Assembly: GCA_903970435.1 (NCBI GenBank)
Contig: CAJCIS010000222.1
Span: 1-33,033 of the forward strand
DNA: 33,033 nucleotides
Origin: Acidobacteriota bacterium
GTDB taxonomy: Bacteria; Pseudomonadota; Alphaproteobacteria; Acetobacterales; Acetobacteraceae
Direction: 5' to 3'
Shown one piece after another: positions 23,825-32,684 of this stretch (position 1 is its first letter; each line of letters begins with the position of its first letter). The notes beneath the pieces were generated by a model. That model was not told the origin of the DNA and did no database searches. It was given only the letters and a program-made list of their open reading frames with translations. The position numbers and the translations under genes were made by a program.

Positions 23825-26572
23825 TCAGGCGGCCATTCTGTTCCGCTCCGCCGCGGCCGCCGCCGTTCCGCCGGGCCCGGTATAGGCGCCGGTGTCCGCA
23901 TGGTGCGCCAACGCAACGTCGTCCTGGGCGCCCGGCAATCCCGCGGTCCGCGACCCTGCCTTCGCCGGGTCGAGAATTTTGTAGGCAAGCAATTTCACCG
24001 GATCGATCAGCAGGAAGCAGGCCACGGCATAGGCCCACACGATCCCCGCATACCGCCAGCCGAGCGGCGTCACCAGCCCGGCGCCGAACACCGCGACCAG
24101 GGTGGCGATCGTCTGGGTGCCGCACACCGCCGCCAGCAAAATCCACGCGGGCCGTGTGGACCACCATGGGCCCCGCGTGCGGGTCTGGAAAATCGTCAAA
24201 TGGCCCGCCACCGACAGCTTCAGATACATCATCGTCTGCAGCTGCGGATGACCTAGATGAAACCCCAGGTCGGCCATATAGAACAATCCAAACGTGGTCG
24301 CGGGACCGATCAGGCCCAGCACGGTCGCGACACCCAGCACCATGCGCATGTTCCACGCTTCAGGCATGTTCCTGTAGCGAACATTATCATAGGCAATCGA
24401 CAAAATGGCGCCGTCATTGAGCAGCGCGAGCATCACGATCATCACCGCCGTCAGCGGATAGAAATCAAACACCAGAATGCACAGCGTGATGAAAATCAGC
24501 ACGCGCAGCGTCTCGGCGATACGGTAGATCGCATAGCTGTTCATGCGCTGAAAGATTTTGCGGCTTTCCTTGATGGCGTCGATGATCACCGAAAGCCCAG
24601 GCGTGATCAGCACAATGGAAGCCGCCGCCCGGGCCGCGTCCGTCGCACCGGAGACGGCGATGCCGCAATCCGCTTTCTTCAGGGCCGGCGCATCGTTCAC
24701 CCCATCGCCCGTCATGCCAACGATATGATCGTGCTTCTGGAGTATATCGACGATATGGAATTTATGTTCCGGAAACACCTGTGCGAAGCCATCGGCGGTC
24801 TCGACCGATCTTATTTCGGCCGCGGTCTCGGCTCGCCCGGCGTCGCCGAGCGTGGCGCCGTCGAGGATATTCGTCCCCATGCCCAATGTGTGTGCGGTTT
24901 CGCGGGCGATCGCCAGCGCGTCGCCGGTCACCATCTTGATCGTAACGCCCATCTCACGCGCCGTTTCGATGGTGGATTTTGCATCCAGGCGCGGCGGATC
25001 GAACAGCGGCAGCACGCCCAATAGCTGCCACTTGCCGTCTGCGTCCGCCCGCGCCACGCCGAGGGCGCGAAAACCGCGTGCCGCAAAATCATCGACGGCC
25101 TTCTCGTAACCCGTCTTCGCCGCCGCCGCATTCTCCGCCAGATCCAGAATGACTTGCGGGGCCCCCTTCGTCACCTTGAAGGCGACACCGTCCTTGCCCT
25201 TCACGGTGGCTTCGGTGCGTTTGTGCACTGGATCGAACGGCGTGAAGTGCAGCATCTCAAAGCCCTTGAGTGCTGCTTCATCCCGCACGCCCGCCAGCAC
25301 CGCCAGATCGATCGTATCGTTGTTGTCCGATCGCGAGGCCAGCGCGCCATTGAGGATGACATAGGCCGCACTGACATCGCCGATCCTGAACGGGTCGCCC
25401 AGCGTCAGCTTGTTTTGCGTGAGCGTGCCGGTCTTGTCGGCGCACAGTACGTCGACGCCGGCGAGTTCCTCGATTGCCACGAGCTTGCTGACGATCGCCT
25501 GCTTGCGGGCGAGCAGGCGTGCGCCGACCGCCATGGTGACCGAAAGCACCGTCGGCATCGCCACCGGAATCGCCGCCACGGTCAGCACAAGGGCAAATTG
25601 CAATAGCGTCAATACGGGCGCACCGCGATATATGCCCACCCCCACAATGACCGACACCAGCGCCACGGCTAACAGGATCAGGTAATCGCCGATCCGCAGA
25701 ACGGCCTTCTGAAAATGGCTTTCCGTTACCGCGGTGGCGACGAGCTCGGCGGTTCTGCCGAAATAGGTGTGCGTGCCGGTTGCGTACACCAGCGCGCCGA
25801 TTTCACCGCGCCGGACGATCGACCCGGAAAACACCGCGTCGCCGGCACGCTTCGTCGCCGGCAACGACTCGCCGGTCAGCGCGGACTGATCGAGCGATAA
25901 TTCATCCCCCTCCAGCAGCCGCGCGTCCGCGGGCACAATGTCGCCCAGCCGCAGGCGTATGACGTCGCCCGGCACCAGTTCCTTGGCGGAAGGCGTCGTC
26001 CAAATGCCGCCCCGCAGCACCCGCGCTTTGATCGCCAGCCTGGCCTTCAACGCGTCGATCGCGTTGCCCGCCTGCCGTTCCTCCCAAAACCCGATCGTCG
26101 CATTGGCACATAACAATAGCAGAATGATACCGAAATCAGGCCAATGCCGCACGATGGCCGAAAGCACGACGGCGACCTCGATCATCCATGGGATCGGGCC
26201 CCAAAAATATTTCAGGAATTGCAGCACGACATTGGTCCGCCGCGCGGCGATTTCGTTGAGGCCATAACGTGAAAGCCGCGCGGCCGCCTCGGCCTGGCTG
26301 AGGCCTGAAGGCGCGTAGGCGAGCCGCGTCTCCACGTCTGCCATGGGCAGTGTTTGCAGATCGCTCTGCGTTCGCTTAAGTGATTCAACGCCTTTCCGCG
26401 ACGCCGTACTCGCCACGCGGCGTTGCACGAAATTTGTGCAGAGCCACAGCATGAGGACGGCGAAAGCGCCGACCACGATGCCGGCGGCCAGCACGAAAGG
26501 ATGTGCGGGCAGCGTGCCCGCAATCCGCTGAAGTTGTACCAGAATTGGAATGCCCATCTGTCGAGATAGCAT
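23825..26572 (-). CDS. P-type H+-exporting ATPase, P3A (plasma-membrane) type
   Basis: An ATPase of up to 915 residues that pumps protons out of the cell. The P-type core is intact: the actuator motif TGES in SALTGESLPATKRAGD, the phosphorylation site DKTGTLT (Asp379), nucleotide-domain KGAPQ, and the hinge TGDGVNDAPALKKADCGIAVSGATDAAR. The segment YFWGPIPWMIEVAVVLSAIVRHW and overall length fit the plant and fungal Pma1 type also found in acidophilic and some alphaproteobacteria. The first 76 residues are an extension with an extra predicted membrane span (about 27-46). The usual core begins near Met77 (MADVETRLAYAPSGL), but that ATG has no ribosome binding site, so the long form is kept with reservation. 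Confidence 0.92.
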   Translation of the reverse strand: MLSRQMGIPILVQLQRIAGTLPAHPFVLAAGIVVGAFAVLMLWLCTNFVQRRVASTASRKGVESLKRTQSDLQTLPMADVETRLAYAPSGLSQAEAAARLSRYGLNEIAARRTNVVLQFLKYFWGPIPWMIEVAVVLSAIVRHWPDFGIILLLLCANATIGFWEERQAGNAIDALKARLAIKARVLRGGIWTTPSAKELVPGDVIRLRLGDIVPADARLLEGDELSLDQSALTGESLPATKRAGDAVFSGSIVRRGEIGALVYATGTHTYFGRTAELVATAVTESHFQKAVLRIGDYLILLAVALVSVIVGVGIYRGAPVLTLLQFALVLTVAAIPVAMPTVLSVTMAVGARLLARKQAIVSKLVAIEELAGVDVLCADKTGTLTQNKLTLGDPFRIGDVSAAYVILNGALASRSDNNDTIDLAVLAGVRDEAALKGFEMLHFTPFDPVHKRTEATVKGKDGVAFKVTKGAPQVILDLAENAAAAKTGYEKAVDDFAARGFRALGVARADADGKWQLLGVLPLFDPPRLDAKSTIETAREMGVTIKMVTGDALAIARETAHTLGMGTNILDGATLGDAGRAETAAEIRSVETADGFAQVFPEHKFHIVDILQKHDHIVGMTGDGVNDAPALKKADCGIAVSGATDAARAAASIVLITPGLSVIIDAIKESRKIFQRMNSYAIYRIAETLRVLIFITLCILVFDFYPLTAVMIVMLALLNDGAILSIAYDNVRYRNMPEAWNMRMVLGVATVLGLIGPATTFGLFYMADLGFHLGHPQLQTMMYLKLSVAGHLTIFQTRTRGPWWSTRPAWILLAAVCGTQTIATLVAVFGAGLVTPLGWRYAGIVWAYAVACFLLIDPVKLLAYKILDPAKAGSRTAGLPGAQDDVALAHHADTGAYTGPGGTAAAAAERNRMAA

Positions 26573-26746
26573 GCGCCACGGAATGCGAGGCAGTGGTGGA
26601 AACTACGCAGACGCAGGGAGGTTGGGCTTTTCCGCGCGCATGTTCCTGGCGTTCTGCCGTGCCCGTAAGTAGAATCCGAACCTGCGCCGGTTCGCTGCGC
26701 AGCACCAAATCATGCGTCACCGAACCCAATCTCGAAGGCCCGCAGC
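26573..26746. promoter_or_regulatory. Divergent region between H+-ATPase and phosphoketolase genes
   Basis: Both genes start outward from this 174-base gap, so it should hold promoters for each. It includes the 17-base element at 26669-26685 (GTAGAATCCGAACCTGC), which ends about 60 bases before the phosphoketolase start. No other clear promoter pair was seen. Shared control of the proton pump and the phosphoketolase operon is plausible from the layout alone. Confidence 0.4.
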
Positions 26747-29182
26747 ATGGACACAGTCACGCCGCCGTTCGACCCGCCTGATCGTCATAATGACCATGCA
26801 TCCCCAGGCCGGCACGAGACCGGGCACGAAACCCTGGGCCCGGACGAACTGCGCCGCATGCACGCCTACTGGCGCGCCGCCAACTATCTTTCCGTAGGCC
26901 AGATCTACCTCTACGACAATCCGCTACTGCGTGATCCGTTGAAACTGTCGCACGTCAAGCCGCTGGTGGTGGGTCATTGGGGCACCACGCCTGGACAAAA
27001 CTTTATCTATGTCCATCTCAACCGGGTCATCAACAAGCTTGACCTGAACATGATCTATATCGCCGGCCCCGGTCACGGCGGCCCCGCCCTGGTGGGAAAC
27101 ACCTACCTTGAAGGCAGCTACAGCGAATTCTACCCCAACATCAGCCGGGACGCGCCGGGGATGAAGGCCCTGTTCAAGCAGTTCTCGTTCCCCGGCGGCA
27201 TTTCCAGCCATGTTGCGCCCACCACGCCCGGCTCGATCCACGAAGGCGGCGAGCTCGGCTATTCCCTCAGCCATGCGTTCGGCGCCGCCTTCGACAACCC
27301 CGATCTGATCGTCGCCTGCGTCATCGGCGACGGCGAGGCCGAAACCGGGCCGTTAGCCACCGCCTGGCATTCGAACAAGTTCCTCGACCCCGCCACCGAC
27401 GGCGCCGTGCTGCCGATCCTTCATCTGAATGGCTACAAGATCAGCAACCCCACGGTGCTGTCGCGCATCGCAGCCGCGGAATTGGAACAGTTTTTCCGCG
27501 GCTGCGGCTGGACGCCCTATGTCGTCGAGGGTGATGATCCCGCAACGATGCATGAGCTGATGGCGGCAACGCTTGACCGCGCCATCGCCGACATAAAGCG
27601 CCTCCAGGCGGATGCGCGGGCCGGCAACGCCACGGCCAGGCCGCTCTGGCCGTTGATCGTATTGAAGTCGCCAAAAGGCTGGACCGGACCGAAAATCGTC
27701 GATGGCCTGCAGATCGAAGGCACCTTCCGCGCCCACCAGGTGCCGCTGATTGTCGATGAAGCCCACCCCGAACATGTGGCCCTGCTCGAAAGCTGGATGA
27801 AAAGCTACAAGGCCGACGAATTGTTCGACGAACACGGCACGCTGATCGCCGAATTGGCGGCGCTCGCACCCTCCGGCGACCGCCGCATGGGCGCCAATCC
27901 GCACGCCAACGGCGGCATCCTGTTGCGCGATCTGCACATGCCCGATTTTCGCGACCACGCGGTCTCGGTCGCCACGCCCGGCGCCGTCGAGGGACAGGAC
28001 ACGATCGTGCTCGGCAAGTTCCTGCGCGACGTGATCAGGCTGAACCCGCACAATTTTCGCATCTTCGGCCCCGATGAGACGCTCTCCAACCTGCTTGGCG
28101 CCGTCTTCGAAGTCACCAACCGCCAGTGGGACGCAACACAGGCGGCCAACGACGAATTCCTCGCACCCGCCGGCCGTGTGCTCGATTCGATGCTGAGCGA
28201 ACACCAATGCCAAGGCTGGCTCGAAGGCTATCTCCTCACCGGCCGCCACGGAATCTTCAACAGCTATGAAGCCTTCATTCGCATTATCGATTCGATGTTC
28301 AGCCAGCACGCCAAATGGCTGAAAGTGACCCGCGAACTGCCCTGGCGGCGCGGCATCGCATCGCTGAACTACCTGCTCGCTTCCCATGTGTGGCAACAGG
28401 ACCATAACGGTTTCACCCATCAGGATCCCGGCTTTCTCGACCACGTGATCAACAAGAAGGCCGACATCGTGCGCGTCTATCTGCCGCCCGATGCCAACTG
28501 CCTGCTCTCCACCTTCGATCATTGCTTGCGAAGCCGCAATTATGTCAACGTGGTGGTGGCCGGCAAACATCCGTTGCCGCAATGGCTGACGATCGAGGAA
28601 GCGTGCATTCATTGCACCGAGGGAATCGGCATCTGGCAGTGGGCGAGCAACGATCAAGGCGGCGAGCCCGACATCGTGCTCGCCAGCAGCGGCGACACGC
28701 CCACGCTAGAAATCCTCGCCGCGGTCTCCATCCTGCGCCAGCATTTGCCGCAGCTGAAAATCCGCGTCGTCAACGTGGTCGACCTGATGCGGCTGCAATC
28801 AGCCAGCGAGCACCCGCACGGCCTGTCGGAAACCGATTACGATGCGCTGTTTACCCGCGACACGCCCATCATCTTCGCCTTCCACGGCTACGCGTCCCTG
28901 GTTCACCGCCTCACCTACCGCCGCACCAACCGCAACCTCCATGTCCGCGGCTACAAGGAGGAGGGCACCATAACCACGCCGTTCGACATGCGCGTGCAGA
29001 ACGACATCGATCGTTTCCACCTGGTGCTGGATGTCATCGACCGCCTGCCGCATCTCGGCGCCAGGGGCGACTACGTCAAGCAGATCGTCCACGACAAGCT
29101 GATCGAACATAAACATTACATTGATCAAAACGGCAAGGACATGCCGGAGATTCTGAACTGGAAGTGGGGCCAGGCCGCGTGA
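26747..29182 (+). CDS. xfp: Phosphoketolase (xylulose-5-P/fructose-6-P)
   Basis: An 811-residue thiamine-diphosphate enzyme that splits xylulose 5-phosphate or fructose 6-phosphate with phosphate, giving acetyl phosphate and an aldose phosphate. The family signature is complete: [20 protein letters not shown] near residue 105, then [20 protein letters not shown] and the cofactor motif [19 protein letters not shown]. The central and C-terminal domains ([39 protein letters not shown]) are also typical, as is the length. The ATG at 26747 has GAAGG nine bases upstream. The aldolase gene overlaps its stop by one base (TGATG), so the two are translationally coupled. Acetyl phosphate can be turned into ATP by acetate kinase, not encoded here. 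Confidence 0.97.
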   Translation: MDTVTPPFDPPDRHNDHASPGRHETGHETLGPDELRRMHAYWRAANYLSVGQIYLYDNPLLRDPLKLSHVKPLVVGHWGTTPGQNFIYVHLNRVINKLDLNMIYIAGPGHGGPALVGNTYLEGSYSEFYPNISRDAPGMKALFKQFSFPGGISSHVAPTTPGSIHEGGELGYSLSHAFGAAFDNPDLIVACVIGDGEAETGPLATAWHSNKFLDPATDGAVLPILHLNGYKISNPTVLSRIAAAELEQFFRGCGWTPYVVEGDDPATMHELMAATLDRAIADIKRLQADARAGNATARPLWPLIVLKSPKGWTGPKIVDGLQIEGTFRAHQVPLIVDEAHPEHVALLESWMKSYKADELFDEHGTLIAELAALAPSGDRRMGANPHANGGILLRDLHMPDFRDHAVSVATPGAVEGQDTIVLGKFLRDVIRLNPHNFRIFGPDETLSNLLGAVFEVTNRQWDATQAANDEFLAPAGRVLDSMLSEHQCQGWLEGYLLTGRHGIFNSYEAFIRIIDSMFSQHAKWLKVTRELPWRRGIASLNYLLASHVWQQDHNGFTHQDPGFLDHVINKKADIVRVYLPPDANCLLSTFDHCLRSRNYVNVVVAGKHPLPQWLTIEEACIHCTEGIGIWQWASNDQGGEPDIVLASSGDTPTLEILAAVSILRQHLPQLKIRVVNVVDLMRLQSASEHPHGLSETDYDALFTRDTPIIFAFHGYASLVHRLTYRRTNRNLHVRGYKEEGTITTPFDMRVQNDIDRFHLVLDVIDRLPHLGARGDYVKQIVHDKLIEHKHYIDQNGKDMPEILNWKWGQAA

Positions 29183-30231
29183 TGCAGGATAAACTGATCG
29201 AAACAGCCCGCCTGCTCGTCGACGGCGGCCGCGGCCTGCTTGCGATGGATGAAAGCAATGCGACCTGCGACAAGCGGTTTGCCAAATTCGGCATTCCCCG
29301 CACCGAGGCGGCGCGTCGGAGCTATCGCGAACTTCTCATCACCACGCCAGGCCTGGGCACCTGCATCAGTGGTGCGATCCTGTTCGACGATACGATAAGG
29401 CAACGCAAACCCGACGGCACGCCCTATGTCAAGCTGCTCACCGATGCCGGCATCATGCCCGGCATCAAGGTGGATACCGGTGCGAGGCCGCTCGCGCTGC
29501 ATCCGGGCGAGAAAATCACCGAGGGTCTGGATGGATTGCGCGCCCGCCTGCACGACTATGCCGAGATGGGCGCGCGATTTGCCAAATGGCGCGCCGTCAT
29601 TACGATCGGCAATGGCATTCCCACCCGCAGCTGCATTGAGGCCAATGCTCACGCGCTGGCCCGCTATGCTGCCATGTGCCAGGAGGCGGGGCTGGTTCCC
29701 ATCGTGGAACCCGAAGTGCTGATGGATGGCGACCATACGCTGGACCGTTGCCGAGAGGTAACGGAAGCGACGCTCAGGAGTGTCTTCAACCAGCTCAACA
29801 TGCAGACGGTCAAGCTGGAAGGAATGGTGCTGAAAGCCAACATGATATTACCCGGCCTGCACTGTCCCACGCAGGAGCCTGTCGATGTTGTCGCCGACAT
29901 CACCCTACGATCGCTGCGGCGGGTGGTCCCCGCCGCCGTGCCCGCCATTGCATTCCTGTCCGGCGGCCAGTCCGGCGAACTTGCGTTCTCAAGGCTCAAT
30001 CAGATGAACATCATTGCCAATCGCGCGGAATCGCGGCTGCCCTGGCGTCTGACTTTTTCATTCGCCCGCGCGATTCAGAATCCCGCCCTGGAAATCTGGC
30101 AGGGCAACCCCGCCAATCGCCAGGCCGCGCAGCACGCCCTCCACCATCGCGCCGCCTGCAGCCTAGCCGCGCTCACCGGCCACTACAGCGCGGGGATGGC
30201 CACGGTGGAGCGGAAATCGGCAGCAGCGTAA
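29182..30231 (+). CDS. Class I fructose-bisphosphate aldolase
   Basis: A 349-residue Schiff-base aldolase that cleaves fructose 1,6-bisphosphate into two triose phosphates. The signature LLAMDESNATCDKRF near residue 25 and the catalytic lysine motif KLEGMVLKANMILPG (Lys218) are present, followed by the phosphate-binding loop FLSGGQSGELA. The classic form has KPNM at the lysine; here Pro is Ala. The ATG at 29182 overlaps the phosphoketolase stop. Together the pair connects hexose phosphates to acetyl phosphate and triose phosphates. A family A repeat follows 42 bases after the stop. Confidence 0.95.
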   Translation: MQDKLIETARLLVDGGRGLLAMDESNATCDKRFAKFGIPRTEAARRSYRELLITTPGLGTCISGAILFDDTIRQRKPDGTPYVKLLTDAGIMPGIKVDTGARPLALHPGEKITEGLDGLRARLHDYAEMGARFAKWRAVITIGNGIPTRSCIEANAHALARYAAMCQEAGLVPIVEPEVLMDGDHTLDRCREVTEATLRSVFNQLNMQTVKLEGMVLKANMILPGLHCPTQEPVDVVADITLRSLRRVVPAAVPAIAFLSGGQSGELAFSRLNQMNIIANRAESRLPWRLTFSFARAIQNPALEIWQGNPANRQAAQHALHHRAACSLAALTGHYSAGMATVERKSAAA

Positions 30232-30273
30232 CGGCACCCTATCGACCCTTTTGGACGATCTGCTGGAAGCAAT

Positions 30274-30318
30274 GAGCAAAAGCTCTTTGCTTCTTTTTTT
30301 CAAAAAGAAGTTCTTCCA
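30274..30318 (-). repeat. Family A hairpin repeat, copy 8
   Basis: On the minus strand it reads GGAAGAACTTC, then TTTTTGAAAAAAAGAAGC, then AAAGAGCTTTTGCTC. It lies between the aldolase and the histidine phosphatase genes, ending about 35 bases before the latter. It may weaken or end the upstream transcript. Confidence 0.72.
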
Positions 30319-30353
30319 CGACCTGTCCTGGCACCAACGCGAAAGGAAATGAC

Positions 30354-30950
30354 ATTTCCCCGCCGACGATTCATTACATAAGGCACGGTGAAACCGCCTG
30401 GTCGCTCGCCGGCCGGCACACCGGCAACACCGATCTTGAGCTGACCGCCAATGGCGAGTTCCAGGCTACCGCGCTGGCGCCCTGGCTCGCCCGCATCGCG
30501 TTTGCCCATGTTTTCACGAGCCCGATGCAACGCGCCCGCCGCACCTGCGACCTGGCCGGCCTGGGCCCGGCCGCGATCATCGAGCCGAACCTCGCCGAAT
30601 GGAATTACGGCGACTACGAAGGAAAGCTCTCGGCCGAAATTCGCAGCGAGCGCCCGAACTGGAATGCGTTCCGCGACGGCTGCCCGGGCGGCGAAATGCC
30701 CGCCGAAATTTCCGCCCGCGCCGACCGGCTGATCGCCCGCCTGTCCAACCTGCACGGCAATATCGCGCTGTTTTCGCACGGCGAGTTCGCCGGCGTGTTC
30801 GCCGCGCGCTGGCTCGGCCTGAACGTGGCGGACGGCGCGCATTTCTCGCCGTCCACCGCCTCGCTCAGCATTCTCGCGCATAATCGAAATCATCCCGAAA
30901 TCCGCTCCATAGCGCTGTGGAACGCGGTGCCCGCGGTGTTGCGGCAATGA
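30354..30950 (+). CDS. Histidine phosphatase (phosphoglycerate mutase-like) with damaged or unusual start
   Basis: A protein of about 198 residues with the phosphatase motif HYIRHGETAW at its N-terminus and the second catalytic His in LFSHGEFAG, so the active site is complete. It removes phosphate from small phosphoesters; the substrate is unknown. No ATG, GTG or TTG lies in frame between the upstream stop (30273) and the motif. Two explanations fit. An ATT at 30354 may start translation, with GGAAA just upstream. Or one C is missing from the C4 run at 30358-30361: restoring it joins the ATG at 30349 in frame, giving MTFPPPTIHYIRHGET, a natural N-terminus. The second is favoured. It follows the xfp-aldolase pair. 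Confidence 0.8.
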   Translation: MSPPTIHYIRHGETAWSLAGRHTGNTDLELTANGEFQATALAPWLARIAFAHVFTSPMQRARRTCDLAGLGPAAIIEPNLAEWNYGDYEGKLSAEIRSERPNWNAFRDGCPGGEMPAEISARADRLIARLSNLHGNIALFSHGEFAGVFAARWLGLNVADGAHFSPSTASLSILAHNRNHPEIRSIALWNAVPAVLRQ

Positions 30951-31071
30951 CGTCACGTCAATGAATTGAGCGACTTGACAGGCACCCGGCCCGCCCCCCA
31001 AAGCGGTTGACAGTACCCGGCTTAGCGTCGAGAAGCCCTGCGATGGCCCGCGCGGCCGTCCGGGAGGTGCG

Positions 31072-31380
31072 ATGTCATTACTCGATCGTCTCGTGCACGC
31101 ATTGCTGGCGGTGCTGGCCGCCATATTTGCCATCGTACTCGCCGCACTTGCGTGGATCGAGGGCGTGCTCGGCGCCGTCATGAATGAAGCCCACATCCCG
31201 CCCAATCTGCAGTCGGTGCTCGCACTCGTTGTAGCCGTGCTGGTGCTGCTCGCCGCCCTGCGCCTGTTCGGCGGCGTTGTCCGCATCGTGCTGATCGTGG
31301 TGTTGCTGGCCATCGTGGCTCATGCCGTCGGCCACCATCCATTCGAGCCGCCGCACCATGCCGCGGCCACGCACGCCTGA
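31072..31380 (+). CDS. Small multi-span membrane protein, unknown function
   Basis: A 102-residue protein with three hydrophobic segments (about 8-34, 48-67, 68-86) and a His-rich tail (HAVGHHPFEPPHHAAATHA). The ATG at 31072 follows GGGAGGTG, a strong ribosome binding site. I do not recognise the family. The His-rich end could bind metal, but there is no further evidence. Upstream, two TTGACA hexamers occur at 30975 and 31007, without good -10 partners, so the gene may have its own promoter or be read with the phosphatase gene 121 bases upstream. Confidence 0.7.
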   Translation: MSLLDRLVHALLAVLAAIFAIVLAALAWIEGVLGAVMNEAHIPPNLQSVLALVVAVLVLLAALRLFGGVVRIVLIVVLLAIVAHAVGHHPFEPPHHAAATHA

Positions 31381-31541
31381 ATTTCATCAAAACGGATCGC
31401 TTGAAGCCGCCACCCTCCGCCACCCAGGCCGGCCACCACGCGGACGGCCCGGCGCCGGCCAATGATGGTATTTTGCGCCGGCGCGTGTATTCATCTACCG
31501 CAATGCGCGCTATGGTTGCAAGTCTCGGGTCGTGAGGGCTA

Positions 31542-32684
31542 ATGTCAGGGTCGGCGTTCGACGAGGGCAGTTTTCCGGAATTCCAGTATCTGGAAGCGTT
31601 CCGCGACGTGCGGGACGCAGTGGCGGCCGGCACGTTCAAGAACGGCTTTGAGCATTACGAGCTGTACGGCCGGGAAGAAATCGAAACCGCCCGCCGCCCG
31701 TCACCCTTCACCGGCGGCCGGCTCGACATGATGCGGTCGGTGCTGCCGCCCCCGGCCGACCCGAACGCGCCCGTGCCGCCCTCGCCGCCGCCGCAACTGC
31801 GCACCGCCTCGCCCGACGCCATTGCCTACACGCCGCCGCCGCCGCCGGAACTGACCTATCCGGATGAAGCCGGCCTGTTCGACGAGGCGCTTTTCCTTGC
31901 GCTGAACCCCGATATCGCGGCCCAGGTCGCGGCCGGCGAACTGGCCAGCGGCCTTGCCTACTGGCAACGATCCGGCCGCGCAGAAACCAATCTCGGTGCC
32001 CGCCCCAGCATCGTTCAGGATCACTGGTATGCCGACATGGTGCCGCTGGACCCCAAGCCGCCGCCGGACATCGCCAATTTCGATGTCGAGACATACTGGC
32101 TGCTCTATCCCGATGTGCTGCGCGCGATCGGCCCCGACCCGGAGGGTGCGCGGCGCCATTGGCTGGAACACGGGCGGCTGGAAGGCCGCACCGGTCCCGG
32201 CGTCGCACCCTATCGCGGCTGGCAGGCCCGCCCTCACGCGGTGCTGCAAAAACCGTTCGGCTTCAACGTGTACGGGCCGTTCGCCGCCACCTCCGGCCTG
32301 GGCACCGCGGCGCGCGGCCTGCTGCGGGCGCTGCGCAGCACCGGCGTGCCGCTCGAAATCCATCCCTTCGATGTCAGCCGCGCCAAGCCGCGCATTACTC
32401 CGGCCGAACGCGCCCGCACCCCCACTTACCGCGTCAACCTCATCCTGGCCAACGCCGACCAGATGGCCCGGTTGACAGCCTTGTATGAGCCGGGCACGTT
32501 CGACGACGCCTACAACATCGCCGTCTGGCAATGGGAACTTGCAAGCAGCAGGTCAGACACTTTCTTCGATTTCGAGGGGCTCGACGAGATTTGGACGAAT
32601 AGCGAGTCGCTCCACAATCCATGCGGAGACGAGGCTTTCGCCAAAGAAATTGATAGCGAACGCGCTTTGACGCCAGCGAGATAA
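31542..32684 (+). pseudogene. Glycosyltransferase, 3'-truncated and fused to foreign sequence
   Basis: The frame encodes 380 residues. The N-terminal half has three related repeats of a kind seen before glycosyltransferase domains in this bacterial group (FQYLEAFRDVRDAVAAGTF...HYELYGREE, LFLALNPDIAAQVAAGELASG, and YWLLYPDVLRAIGPDPEGARRHWLEHGRLEGR), separated by Pro-rich linkers. A glycosyltransferase domain then starts (FGFNVYGPFAATSGLGTAARG) and continues to DAYNIAVWQWELASSRSDTFF and GLDEIWTNSE. There the match to the family ends abruptly: about 26 unrelated residues lead to a stop, and the nucleotide-binding C-terminal half is missing. The break near 32605 meets the end of an opposing gene fragment. 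A full-length gene would be expected to encode far more, so this is probably inactive. Confidence 0.75.

Noticed and set aside
27353-28657. A 434-codon minus-strand frame within phosphoketolase
   Set aside because: Antisense shadow of a fully recognisable enzyme gene; no ribosome site or domain.
30975-31035. Promoters at two TTGACA hexamers before the 102-residue membrane protein
   Set aside because: No acceptable -10 hexamer lies 16-18 bases downstream of either one.
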